This document shows, one piece after another, positions 8,796-16,653 of a stretch of 64,000 bases of DNA. Made by a program: the position numbers and the translations under genes. Source of the stretch: Sulfuritalea sp. (lineage in GTDB: Bacteria; Pseudomonadota; Gammaproteobacteria; Burkholderiales; Rhodocyclaceae); assembly GCA_023229545.1 (NCBI GenBank), contig JALNZB010000008.1, forward strand, positions 25,990-89,989. The letters are read 5' to 3'. Position 1 is the first letter of the stretch. The number at the start of each line of letters is the position of its first letter. Under the pieces are notes generated by a model. The model was not told the DNA's origin. It ran no database searches and worked only from the letters and a program-made list of their open reading frames with translations.

Positions 8796-10247
8796 ATGCC
8801 CAGTCGCCGATCAGGCTTGAATGGAATGCACAGCTTCCGGCTTGGGGCTGGGTTGCCTGGGATGTTTGCCCTGTCGCTGGTGCTCACGGCAGGCTGCTCG
8901 CAGGTCGGCGACTACCAACGTCCTGACTCCTATCTCCCGGATAAATGGCAGCAGAGGGAAACTGCCGACGGAACATTGAGGGCAAGTCAAACCGAATGGC
9001 GCACGTTCTTTCAGGACCCGCGCCTACAGGCATTGATCGCCAGCGCCCTAGAGCACAACAGCGACCTGAAAATTGCCTTGGCAAGGGTTTCGGAAACACG
9101 CGCGCAGTACGGCATCGCAAACGCGGATCGCCTGCCGTCGACGAGCCTCTCAGGGACCAAGACGAAGAGCAAAATTCCCGCCGCATTTACCGGCACCGAT
9201 CGCCCGGTGACGACCGAGCGTACCGAGCTTTCGCTCACCGCCGTATCGTTTGAGCTCGACTTCTGGGGACGCGTTGCAAATCTCTCCGAGGCCGCACGCG
9301 CCAGCTATCTTGCCAGCGAGTCCGCCAGTCGGGCCATGCGCATAGCTTTGATTTCGGAAGTGGCAAATCTCTACTTCACTCAACTGGAACTTGGGGAAAG
9401 AACAGCGATTGCGCGCGCCGCAATCGACTCCAGAAAAAAGTATCGTGATTTGATACAGCGCGGAATGGAATTGGGCGCCGCCGCACGCTCGGATTATCTT
9501 CTGGCTGCGGGAGCTTTCCATTCTGCTCAGGGCGAACTGGCGGCTCTTGAAAATCAGCAGGCGAACGCCGAACATGCGCTGAGACTCCTGGTCGGCAAAC
9601 CCCTTGATGAAATGCCTGCGGGGAAAACGCTGCATGAACAGGATGTGCGCAACGATCTGGCGCCTGGAATTCCATCCGAGGTTCTGTATGCGAGGCCGGA
9701 CGTAATCGCGGCCGAGAATCGCCTGAAGGAAGCCCATGCGAATGTCGGAGCGGCGCGAGCCGCGTTTCTGCCGAGGATGCTGCTGACAGCGGCCGTCGGC
9801 CTCGCCAGCCCTACGCTGGCCGGACTCTTCGCGCCCGGAACGGGCAACTGGAGCTTTCAGCCAGCCCTGTCTTTGCCGCTGTTCGATGGCGGCCGAACAG
9901 CGGGTTTCGCGGACATCGCGGAAGCGCGAAGGAATTCGGCCGTCGCCGACTATGAAAAAACCATCCAGCAGGCCTTCCGCGAAGTCGCCGATCTGCTGTC
10001 GGCCCGGGCCAGCCTGGCGGAGCAGCGACAAGCTACCGAGGCCATAGTCAGAGCGTATCAGGAACGACTGATTGTCGCCGAGGCACGTTTCAAGTCGGGA
10101 AGCGCCAGCTATCTCGATGTACTGGACGCGCAGCGTGAACTGTTCGCCCAGAAACAGGGTGCCGTGCAGATTCGCCGCTCGCAACTAAGCGCCGCCGCCC
10201 AACTCTACAAGGCGCTAGGCGGAGGAGATATGCCCGCTCAAACCTGA
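8796..10247 (+). CDS. NodT/OprM-type outer-membrane efflux lipoprotein
   Basis: A 483-residue TolC-superfamily protein. The N-terminal hydrophobic stretch ends in a lipobox LTAGC near residue 29, predicting an acylated Cys. This is typical of RND efflux NodT/OprM channels and unlike classical unacylated TolC. Two OEP repeats follow, with landmarks LDFWGRV near 153, YARPDVIAAENRL near 299, SLPLFDGGR near 362 and FKSGSASYLDVLDAQREL near 432. It sits one base after the HlyD-like gene, so it most likely serves the type I exporter. It is convergent with fliE and their 3' ends overlap by 10 bases. An alternative ATG lies at 8826. Confidence 0.9.
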   Translation: MPSRRSGLNGMHSFRLGAGLPGMFALSLVLTAGCSQVGDYQRPDSYLPDKWQQRETADGTLRASQTEWRTFFQDPRLQALIASALEHNSDLKIALARVSETRAQYGIANADRLPSTSLSGTKTKSKIPAAFTGTDRPVTTERTELSLTAVSFELDFWGRVANLSEAARASYLASESASRAMRIALISEVANLYFTQLELGERTAIARAAIDSRKKYRDLIQRGMELGAAARSDYLLAAGAFHSAQGELAALENQQANAEHALRLLVGKPLDEMPAGKTLHEQDVRNDLAPGIPSEVLYARPDVIAAENRLKEAHANVGAARAAFLPRMLLTAAVGLASPTLAGLFAPGTGNWSFQPALSLPLFDGGRTAGFADIAEARRNSAVADYEKTIQQAFREVADLLSARASLAEQRQATEAIVRAYQERLIVAEARFKSGSASYLDVLDAQRELFAQKQGAVQIRRSQLSAAAQLYKALGGGDMPAQT

Positions 10248-10564
10248 AGGTTCATGATGTCGTGATACGCCGACACCAGCTTGTTCCTGACCTGCACCAT
10301 TTGCTGGAAAGACAGGTTGGCCTTTTGCAGGTTGATCATGACATCCTGCAGATTGACGTTGCTCTGGCCGCTCGAAAAGTCCTCGGACATCTTGTGCGCC
10401 TGCTGCTGGGCGGCATTGACCTGGTCGATAGTGGACTTCAGCACCTGCGAGAAATCCGGCCCATCCGTGGGCGCGACACCCCCCGCCGGCTTGCTGCCGG
10501 CGAGGGCAGAAGCGGACCGCAGCTCGGAGAGCATCTGGTCGATTTGTCGTGTATCGATGGCCAT
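10238..10564 (-). CDS. fliE: Flagellar hook-basal body complex protein FliE
   Basis: A 108-residue protein with the FliE C-terminal signature: DFSQVLKSTIDQVNAAQ, then VNLQDVMINLQKANLSFQ, then the conserved VQVRNKLVSAYHDIM near the end. FliE joins the MS ring to the proximal rod in the periplasm and is an early export substrate. The gene is unusual in being separated from fliF. It follows flrC on the minus strand, while fliFGHIJ runs the other way from beyond flrB. It has its own strong sigma-54 promoter at 10601-10616. Its end overlaps the NodT-like gene by 10 bases. Confidence 0.95.
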   Translation of the reverse strand: MAIDTRQIDQMLSELRSASALAGSKPAGGVAPTDGPDFSQVLKSTIDQVNAAQQQAHKMSEDFSSGQSNVNLQDVMINLQKANLSFQQMVQVRNKLVSAYHDIMNLQV

Positions 10565-10600
10565 GGGGAAACCTTACTTGAATTCGTTCAGCAATGGAAT

Positions 10601-10616
10601 AGCAATCGGCGTGCCG
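10601..10616 (-). promoter_or_regulatory. Sigma-54 promoter of fliE
   Basis: Read on the minus strand the site is CGGCACG-CCGA-TTGCT. This differs from the TGGCACG-N4-TTGCW consensus only at the first base and keeps the GG/GC spacing of 10. It lies in the 67-base gap between the flrC stop and the fliE start, about 37 bases upstream of the ATG. Confidence 0.8.
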
Positions 10617-10631
10617 GCTTTCACTTCCCGA

Positions 10632-12035
10632 TCAGGGTTCCTCGTCGTCGTTGAAGAATCCCTCGGCGCGGTACTGCGAAAGTTTATAGCGCAAGGTGCG
10701 CTCGGAGATACCCAGAATCGCCACTGCCTTCTTGCGCGAGCCGCCGAATTTGGCCAGCGTATCGAGAATGTGCTGCCGCTCCAGATCCTTCATATTGGCC
10801 GGAGAACCCGCATTGGCGGTGGTTCCCGCAAAAGTCGGCGCTGACGGTACGGCGACCTGCGCACTGGCGAGGGCTGCCGGGGAATCTGCACCAACGGGTG
10901 CCATGGCGCCGTTGAGCGGCAGGCTGTCGGCCTCGATCACTTCGCCGGCGGTCATGATCAGGGCGCGCTGCACGACGTTTTCCAGCTCGCGCACATTGCC
11001 CGGCCAAGCGTAGGCGACCAGCCGTGCTTCGGCTGCGGCGGCAAATCTTGCCGCCCGGTGCGAGGCGACCGCCTGCCTCGCAAGACAGTGCCGGGCCAGC
11101 GGAAGAATGTCGCCGGGACGCTGGCGCAGCGCCGGAATCTCCAGCGGAAAGACGTTGAGGCGATAGTAGAGATCCTCGCGGAAACGCCCGACGCGCACCT
11201 CGCCGCTCATGTCGCGGTTACTGGTGGCAAGTATGCGGATATCCAGGGCCACCGGCTTCTTGCCGCCCACGCGTTCAACTTCGCGTTCCTGCAATACGCG
11301 CAAGAGCTTGGCTTGCAGGCCGAGCGGCATCTCGGATATCTCATCGAGCAACAGGGTGCCGCCGTTGGCCTGTTCGAACTTGCCGGCCTGCGCGGTTTGC
11401 GCGCCGGTAAATGCACCTTTTTCGTAACCGAAAAGCGTGGCTTCGAGCAAGCTGTCGGGAATCGCGGCACAGTTGATGGCGACAAACGGCCCGCCCGCCC
11501 GCGTCGATTGGTCATGGATATAGCGAGCAAACACTTCCTTGCCAACCCCTGATTCTCCTGTAAGCAGGACCGTGGCATCGGTCTTCGCCACGCGCGCGGC
11601 CAGCAGCAAAGTTTCGCGCGTCTTCGGGTCGGCGGCGATCACCCCGTCGGCGGGCGGCGGCGGTACCGCATAGCGCGCAATCTGCTCGATCAGGGTCTTC
11701 GGTTCGAAGGGCTTGAGCATGAAATCGCAGGCGCCGCCACGCATCGCGGCAACGGCCTTATCCACGTCGCCGAAGGCGGTCATCAGCAGCACCGGCAGAC
11801 CGGGATGCCGGCTGCGAATTTCGCCCAGCAGCGTGAGGCCGTCCATCGGATCCATGCGCAGGTCGGACACCACCATGCTGAACGGTTCGCGGGCCGCGGT
11901 AGCCAGTGCGGACAGCGCCGCCGCACCGCCGTCAGCGCCGGTGGCGCGATGCCCGGCAGCTTCGAGCGTGATAAGCAACGCATCGCGCAAGGCGTCATCG
12001 TCTTCAACAACCAGAATTTTTAGCGAGTCGGACAT
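10632..12035 (-). CDS. flrC: Sigma-54-dependent flagellar response regulator FlrC/FleR
   Basis: A 467-residue NtrC-type activator. The receiver domain (residues 1-120) has an acidic pocket at 11-13 and phospho-acceptor Asp58 in VVSDLRM. The AAA+ domain has Walker A GESGVGKE at 160-167, an intact GAFTGA loop for sigma-54 contact and Walker B GGTLLLDE. A Fis-type helix-turn-helix closes the protein (GGSRKKAVAILGISERTLRY). It is phosphorylated by FlrB, encoded upstream with a 16-base overlap, and should activate the sigma-54 flagellar promoters seen in this window. The Ala/Pro-rich linker between the AAA+ and Fis domains contains copy 1 of the dispersed 27-bp repeat, read as AVPSAPTF. Confidence 0.93.
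   Translation of the reverse strand: MSDSLKILVVEDDDALRDALLITLEAAGHRATGADGGAAALSALATAAREPFSMVVSDLRMDPMDGLTLLGEIRSRHPGLPVLLMTAFGDVDKAVAAMRGGACDFMLKPFEPKTLIEQIARYAVPPPPADGVIAADPKTRETLLLAARVAKTDATVLLTGESGVGKEVFARYIHDQSTRAGGPFVAINCAAIPDSLLEATLFGYEKGAFTGAQTAQAGKFEQANGGTLLLDEISEMPLGLQAKLLRVLQEREVERVGGKKPVALDIRILATSNRDMSGEVRVGRFREDLYYRLNVFPLEIPALRQRPGDILPLARHCLARQAVASHRAARFAAAAEARLVAYAWPGNVRELENVVQRALIMTAGEVIEADSLPLNGAMAPVGADSPAALASAQVAVPSAPTFAGTTANAGSPANMKDLERQHILDTLAKFGGSRKKAVAILGISERTLRYKLSQYRAEGFFNDDEEP
10828..10854 (+). repeat. Dispersed 27-bp repeat, copy 1 (in flrC linker)
   Basis: Matches GCAANAGTCGGCG plus CTGRCGGNACGGCG fully (R = A). It lies antisense to flrC and encodes AVPSAPTF between the AAA+ and Fis domains. 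Confidence 0.8.
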
Positions 12036-13204
12036 GGCAGTGTCAGTATGAATTCGGCGCCGGCGCCGGGGCTGGAGACGACTTCGATGCCGCCGCCGTG
12101 AGCACGGGCGACGCCGCGTGCGATGGAAAGTCCCAAACCCGTGCCTTCGGCGCGGGTGGTGTAGAAAGGATCGAATAGCCGCGCGGCGGTTTCCGCATTC
12201 ATGCCGCGTCCGTTGTCACGCACTGCAAGAACGATCCGCGAACCATCGCGCCGCGCGTCGAGATCAATGCGTCCGCCGCTTTCGATGGCTTGCAGGGCAT
12301 TCTCCAGCAGATTGGTCAGCGCCCCGACCAGCGACTTGCGGTTACCCGTAAGCATCCCTCCCGCGCTGTCGTCCGTCACCCGAAAAACGCTGCCGCGGCT
12401 TTTTGCCAGCGGCTCGAAGGTTTGCGCCAACTCGGCCAACAGGTCGACGACGGCGAAAGTCTCGCGTCCAAGCACCTCGCCGCGGGCGAACATCAGCATG
12501 TCCTGGATCAAGTGCTCCAAGTGTTTCAGCCGCGCCACGGTTTTTTGCGCGATGGAAACACGGCTTGCCGCCGATAGCTCCGGGTTTTCCAGATTGCCCG
12601 CGTACAAGAGTGCCGCGGCGAGCGGTGTACGCAACTGATGGGCCAGTTGCGCCGCCATTTCGCCCATCGCAGCCAGTCGCTGGTTGCGTTCTGCCTGGGT
12701 CTTGAGATACTGCGTTTCGGTCACGTCATGCAACAGCACAATGCGCCCGCCCGCCGAATCCAGCGGCGTGACGGCCACGGCCAGCCGCCGATCTCCGGCC
12801 AGATATTCGCCCGGTGTTTCGCTGGCGGCGAGCGCATCGGCCTCTATCGCCGTCCAGCCAGCGCCGACTATTGCGTCACCGAGCACCTGGCTCGCCGCCG
12901 GATTGGCCTGCAACACGCAACCGGCGCCATCGAGCACCACGACACCGGCCGGCAACGCGTCGAGCAGCAGCGTCAGGCGCTCGGTGAGCGCGGCCTTTTC
13001 CTGATATTGCTGGCGTAGCGCGCCATTGGCGGCCGCCAGTTCTTCGGTAAGCTGGGCTACCTGGCCTTGCAGTTCGCTATAGGCAGCGGCTAGTTCTTCC
13101 GATGCCTGGCTGAAAATCCGGAAGGCTTCGGCGAGATGTTCGGCCTCGCCGGAAGCGACAGCTACACTGCTGGATTGGACGGTCGAAACCGCAAGAGCGT
13201 TCAT
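12020..13204 (-). CDS. flrB: Flagellar two-component sensor kinase FlrB/FleS
   Basis: A 394-residue soluble histidine kinase with no transmembrane segment. An N-terminal coiled-coil stretch (about 30-75) is followed by a PAS-like domain (about 75-165). The dimerisation/phospho-acceptor box is AHQLRTPLAAAL near residue 188. The HATPase has an N-box NLLENALQAI, G1 DNGRGM, F-box FDPFYTT and G2 GTGLGLSI. It phosphorylates FlrC, whose gene overlaps it by 16 bases. In Vibrio and Pseudomonas the pair senses a flagellar assembly checkpoint and turns on middle genes. Copy 2 of the dispersed repeat is inside the PAS region, read as IVGAGWTAI. Confidence 0.92.
   Translation of the reverse strand: MNALAVSTVQSSSVAVASGEAEHLAEAFRIFSQASEELAAAYSELQGQVAQLTEELAAANGALRQQYQEKAALTERLTLLLDALPAGVVVLDGAGCVLQANPAASQVLGDAIVGAGWTAIEADALAASETPGEYLAGDRRLAVAVTPLDSAGGRIVLLHDVTETQYLKTQAERNQRLAAMGEMAAQLAHQLRTPLAAALLYAGNLENPELSAASRVSIAQKTVARLKHLEHLIQDMLMFARGEVLGRETFAVVDLLAELAQTFEPLAKSRGSVFRVTDDSAGGMLTGNRKSLVGALTNLLENALQAIESGGRIDLDARRDGSRIVLAVRDNGRGMNAETAARLFDPFYTTRAEGTGLGLSIARGVARAHGGGIEVVSSPGAGAEFILTLPCPTR
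12848..12874 (-). repeat. Dispersed 27-bp repeat, copy 2 (in flrB)
   Basis: On the minus strand it reads GCAATAGTCGGCG then CTGGCTGGACGGCG, one base off consensus. It is in the coding orientation of flrB and translates as AIVGAGWTA within the PAS region. Confidence 0.75.
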
Positions 13205-13263
13205 GACTCGTGATAATGGCAGAATCGCCCGGACTGGACAAGGAAACCAGGCTTCCGATATGC

Positions 13264-13278
13264 CGGCAAAAATTGCCG
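13264..13278. promoter_or_regulatory. CGGCAA-N3-TTGCCG palindrome, fliF/flrB intergenic
   Basis: A perfect 6+6 inverted repeat with spacer AAA in the 164-base gap between divergent flrB and fliF, nine bases upstream of the -24 element of the putative fliF sigma-54 promoter. The same palindrome recurs at 28001, 37018 and 46738, each time at a flagellar control region. It is a candidate operator for FlrC or FlhDC. Confidence 0.7.
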
Positions 13279-13286
13279 CTTCTTTC

Positions 13287-13302
13287 GGGAACCCCTCTTG
13301 CT
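13287..13302 (+). promoter_or_regulatory. Putative sigma-54 promoter of fliF operon
   Basis: GGGAACC-CCTC-TTGCT keeps the invariant GG (13288-13289) and GC (13300-13301) with 10-base spacing and a perfect -12 half, but the -24 half is degenerate. It lies 67 bases upstream of the fliF start and just downstream of the palindromic box. Confidence 0.55.
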
Positions 13303-13368
13303 AGGGCGGTTCACAATCCGCGAGCGGGCAAGTTGTCCGACGACATGTAACGACAAGACAAACAGCGC

Positions 13369-14991
13369 ATGGCAGAAAACACAGCGGCAGGTTCGTTCCC
13401 GATATCGATGGAGGCTTTTTTCCGCCTCGACCCGCGCCAGAAAGTAATCGGCCTGGCGGGTGTCGCACTGCTGCTGGCGGTGCTGGTTGGCGGCTGGCTA
13501 TGGACCCGGGATCCCCCCTTTGCGCTGCTGTTCACAATTCAGGACGAAAAGGACGGCGGGCAGATTGTGGCTGCATTGTCACAGCAGAACATTCCCTACC
13601 GCTTCAGCGCCGGCGGCCACAGCATACTGGTGCCGCAGGCAGTGGTGCATGACACGCGGCTGCGGTTGGCATCGCAGGGGCTACCCAAGGGCGGACTGGT
13701 CGGCTTCGAACTGATGGAGACGCAAAAACTCGGTGTCAGTCAATTCGCCGAGCAGATCAACTACCAGCGGGCTCTGGAGGGCGAATTGGCCCGCTCGATC
13801 CAGTCGTTGGCCGCCGTGCGCGGCGCCCGCGTGCATCTGGCCATTCCCAAACAAACCGCCTTCCTGCGCGACGACCAGAAAGCCTCGGCCTCGGTTCTGG
13901 TCAGCCTGCATGCCGGACGCACGCTGGATTCGATCCAGGTAGCCGGCATCATCAACCTGGTTGCATCGAGTGTGCCGCAGCTCAGTCCAAATAACGTCAG
14001 CGTGATCGACCACGAAGGCAAGCTGATCTCGCAACAGCGCGACCCACAGCGTGATGCCGGACTGGATGCCACCCAACTCAGGTTCGTCCGGGAAGTTGAA
14101 GCGGACTACGGCAAGCGTATCGAAGCCATCCTGACGCCGGTAGTCGGCCCCAACAATGTCCGCGCACAGGTAGCGGCCGAGCTCGACTTTTCACAGACCG
14201 ATCAGGTCGCCGAAACCTACAAGCCCAACCCGGCGACGGAGACAGCAATCCGCAGCCAGCAAACAGCGGAGGCCGGTGCCGGATCGCCGCAGGCCATCGG
14301 CATTCCGGGTGCCTTGACCAATCAGCCACCGGTGCCGGCGACGGCTCCGTTGACCCGGCCCACAGTGCCGGGCGCAACCAATGCAGACGCTGCCGCAAAC
14401 AGCTCGCAGAACTTCACCCGCAATGCGACCACCAACTACGAGGTCGACAAGACCATTCGGCACACCAAGGGCGTGCCTGGCGCGGTGCGCCGCCTGTCGG
14501 TAGCCGTGGTGGTCAATCATCGGAAAGACCCGACCAAACCCAAACCCATTCCGCTAACTGCGACCGAACTCAAACAAATTACCGATCTTGCGCGCGAGGC
14601 CATGGGCTTCAGTAAGGAGCGCGGCGACACATTGAATGTCGCCAACGCGCCCTTCACGCCGGCGGAAAAGGAAGTCGTCGCCGATGCGCCTTTCTGGGCC
14701 AATCAGGAACTGATTGCAATGCTCAAAGAACTGGCAAGATACTTGATCATTGCCGGCGTCGCCTTCTGGTTGTGGACCCGCGTGTTGAAGCCGGTGTTTG
14801 AGAAGCTGATGGAACCGCCGCCGCCACGGCTGGCGCCCCAAAAGAGCGAGTTCGAGGTTGGCGCCGACGGCATGTTGCACCGTCACCGCGGTTATGACGA
14901 AAAGCTGGCCGAGGCGCGAGAAATGGCGAAAAAGGATCCCAAGGCGGTCGCCAACATGATCAAGGATTGGGTAGATGGCGGCGAGCACTGA
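13369..14991 (+). CDS. fliF: Flagellar MS-ring protein FliF
   Basis: A 540-residue inner-membrane ring protein of normal family length. The first membrane helix is near residues 25-45 (IGLAGVALLLAVLVGGWLW). The periplasmic ring-building domains follow, with the conserved LPKGGLVGFELME and YQRALEGELARSI. A Ser/Thr/Pro/Ala-rich loop spans about 285-345. The second membrane helix is near 452-468 (YLIIAGVAFWLW), and a C-terminal cytoplasmic tail binds FliG. It is the base on which the export apparatus and C ring assemble. The 3' end overlaps fliG by 17 bases, indicating translational coupling. Confidence 0.96.
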   Translation: MAENTAAGSFPISMEAFFRLDPRQKVIGLAGVALLLAVLVGGWLWTRDPPFALLFTIQDEKDGGQIVAALSQQNIPYRFSAGGHSILVPQAVVHDTRLRLASQGLPKGGLVGFELMETQKLGVSQFAEQINYQRALEGELARSIQSLAAVRGARVHLAIPKQTAFLRDDQKASASVLVSLHAGRTLDSIQVAGIINLVASSVPQLSPNNVSVIDHEGKLISQQRDPQRDAGLDATQLRFVREVEADYGKRIEAILTPVVGPNNVRAQVAAELDFSQTDQVAETYKPNPATETAIRSQQTAEAGAGSPQAIGIPGALTNQPPVPATAPLTRPTVPGATNADAAANSSQNFTRNATTNYEVDKTIRHTKGVPGAVRRLSVAVVVNHRKDPTKPKPIPLTATELKQITDLAREAMGFSKERGDTLNVANAPFTPAEKEVVADAPFWANQELIAMLKELARYLIIAGVAFWLWTRVLKPVFEKLMEPPPPRLAPQKSEFEVGADGMLHRHRGYDEKLAEAREMAKKDPKAVANMIKDWVDGGEH

Positions 14992-15985
14992 AAATGAAGG
15001 TGTTGAAAAAGCTGCCATTCTGCTGCTTTCGCTGGGGCAGGACGAGGCTGCGGAGATACTGAAAAGCCTTGGTCCGAAAGAGGTGCAGAAGCTCGGTCAT
15101 GCCATGGCCAACCTGAAGCAGGTGCCGCGCGACCGCATCGAGAAGGTGATGGACGAGTTCGCGGATCACGCGGCCAAGGGCGCTCCGGTCGCGGTCGACA
15201 ACGACACCATCAAGGCCATGCTGACCAATGCACTGGGCGATGACCGCGCCGCCAACCTGATCAGCCGCATCATGCAGGGCGGGGACACGGCCGGCATCGA
15301 GGGCCTGAAATGGATGGATGCCCCCACCGTGGCGGACATGATCCGCAACGAACATCCGCAAATCATTGCCACCATCCTGGTGCACCTCGAGTTCGATCAG
15401 GCCGGGGAGATTCTCAAGCACTTTACCGACCGTCTGCGCAATGACGTGTTGCTGCGCATCGCCACGCTGGACGGGGTGCAACCGATCGCGCTGCACGAAC
15501 TCAATGAAGCGCTGAAACGCATTCTGGCCGGCGCCTCGGGCAACGTGAAGAAGACCGCCATGGGCGGCATCCGCCATGCGGCGGAGATCCTCAACTTCGT
15601 TGGCCAGCAGGCGGAAACCGCGATTGTCGACAACGTGCGCGAATATGATCCTGAACTCGCGCAGAAAATTCTCGACGAAATGTTCGTCTTCGAGAATCTG
15701 CTGGATATCGATGATCGCGGCATCCAGTTATTGTTGCGCGAGGTGCAATCCGATTCGCTGATCGTCGCCTTGAAGGGCGCCTCCCAGGAGCTACGCGAGA
15801 AAGTATTCAAGAACATGTCGCAGCGTGCCGCCGAAATGCTCCGCGAGGATCTGGAATCGAAAGGACCGGTGCGGCTTTCGGAAGTTGAAGGCGAGCAAAA
15901 GGAAATTCTCAAAATCGCACGCCGGCTTGCCGATGAAGGCCAACTCCAACTCGGCGGCGGAGGTGAAGGCGACGCCTTCATTTGA
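14975..15985 (+). CDS. fliG: Flagellar motor switch protein FliG
   Basis: 336 residues, full length. The N-terminal FliF-binding region contains KAAILLLSLGQDEAAEIL. The middle domain contains the EHPQ motif near residue 126. The C-terminal torque helix region contains the usual charged series around DLLDIDDRGIQLLLREV. FliG contacts the stator and sets rotation direction with FliM and FliN. It overlaps fliF by 17 bases and its stop shares one base with the fliH start (TGATG). Confidence 0.96.
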   Translation: MAASTENEGVEKAAILLLSLGQDEAAEILKSLGPKEVQKLGHAMANLKQVPRDRIEKVMDEFADHAAKGAPVAVDNDTIKAMLTNALGDDRAANLISRIMQGGDTAGIEGLKWMDAPTVADMIRNEHPQIIATILVHLEFDQAGEILKHFTDRLRNDVLLRIATLDGVQPIALHELNEALKRILAGASGNVKKTAMGGIRHAAEILNFVGQQAETAIVDNVREYDPELAQKILDEMFVFENLLDIDDRGIQLLLREVQSDSLIVALKGASQELREKVFKNMSQRAAEMLREDLESKGPVRLSEVEGEQKEILKIARRLADEGQLQLGGGGEGDAFI

Positions 15986-16653
15986 TGGCCACGGGCGAAC
16001 ACCCCAAATCATCGCTTACCGCATGGGAGCGCTGGGAACTTGCCAGCTTCGATTCGGCTACCGAGTCGCCGGGGGGTATCGCGCAAAAATCAGGACCACC
16101 CGTGGTCGTCGACAAGGAAGTTCAGCGCGTGCAGGAACAGGCAAAGCAGGAAGGTCGACGTGAAGGATATGCCGCCGGACACGCCGAAGGCCTGGCCGGC
16201 GGGAAAGCACGAGCCGAGGCCGTGGGTCGCGAGGAAGCCTTGCGCCTGGCACAAACTCTGGAGAAACTTGAGCAGCGCATCGTGGAGCTCAATCAGGTGG
16301 TTGCCGACGACTTGCTGGCCTTGAGCATCGAAATAGCGCGCCAAGTTGTCCGGCAAACGGTTGCCGTAAAGCCGGAAGTGCTGCTGGGAGTAATCCGCGA
16401 AGCGCTGCAAGAGCTGCCCTTGCTTCACGCCGCCATCCACCTGCATCCCGAGGACGCCTCGCTGGCTCGCCTGCGCGCGGGTGATCAGCTTACCCACGCG
16501 GGACACCGGATTCATGAAGACCTCAAGCTTAAGCGTGGCGACGTGATCATCGAAGCCGGCGGCAGTCATCTGGATGCCACCCTGGCGGCCCGCTGGGCGC
16601 GCGTGGTGAATGCCCTCGGCCAGGATGCACCGTGGATCGACAGCGCAGAATAA
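15985..16653 (+). CDS. fliH: Flagellar assembly protein FliH
   Basis: About 222 residues. The N-terminus is variable; an Ala/Gly/Glu-rich segment with repeated G-x-x-x-G spacing (EGYAAGHAEGLAGGKARAEA) around residues 57-76 is typical of FliH. The C-terminal domain (LSIEIARQVVRQ, then a segment with VIIEAGGSHLDATLAARW) matches the FliH/HrpE family. FliH is the stator-like regulator of the FliI ATPase in flagellar type III export. I use the ATG at 15985, which overlaps the fliG stop, rather than the in-frame TTG three bases earlier. Its TAA overlaps the fliI start by one base. Confidence 0.92.
   Translation: MATGEHPKSSLTAWERWELASFDSATESPGGIAQKSGPPVVVDKEVQRVQEQAKQEGRREGYAAGHAEGLAGGKARAEAVGREEALRLAQTLEKLEQRIVELNQVVADDLLALSIEIARQVVRQTVAVKPEVLLGVIREALQELPLLHAAIHLHPEDASLARLRAGDQLTHAGHRIHEDLKLKRGDVIIEAGGSHLDATLAARWARVVNALGQDAPWIDSAE

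Noticed and set aside
11917..11945. Another copy of the dispersed repeat in flrC (CCGCCGTCAGCGCCGG)
   Set aside because: Only the central GGCGCTGACGG portion matches; the AGTC and GTACGGCG parts are absent, so it is likely chance in GC-rich coding DNA.
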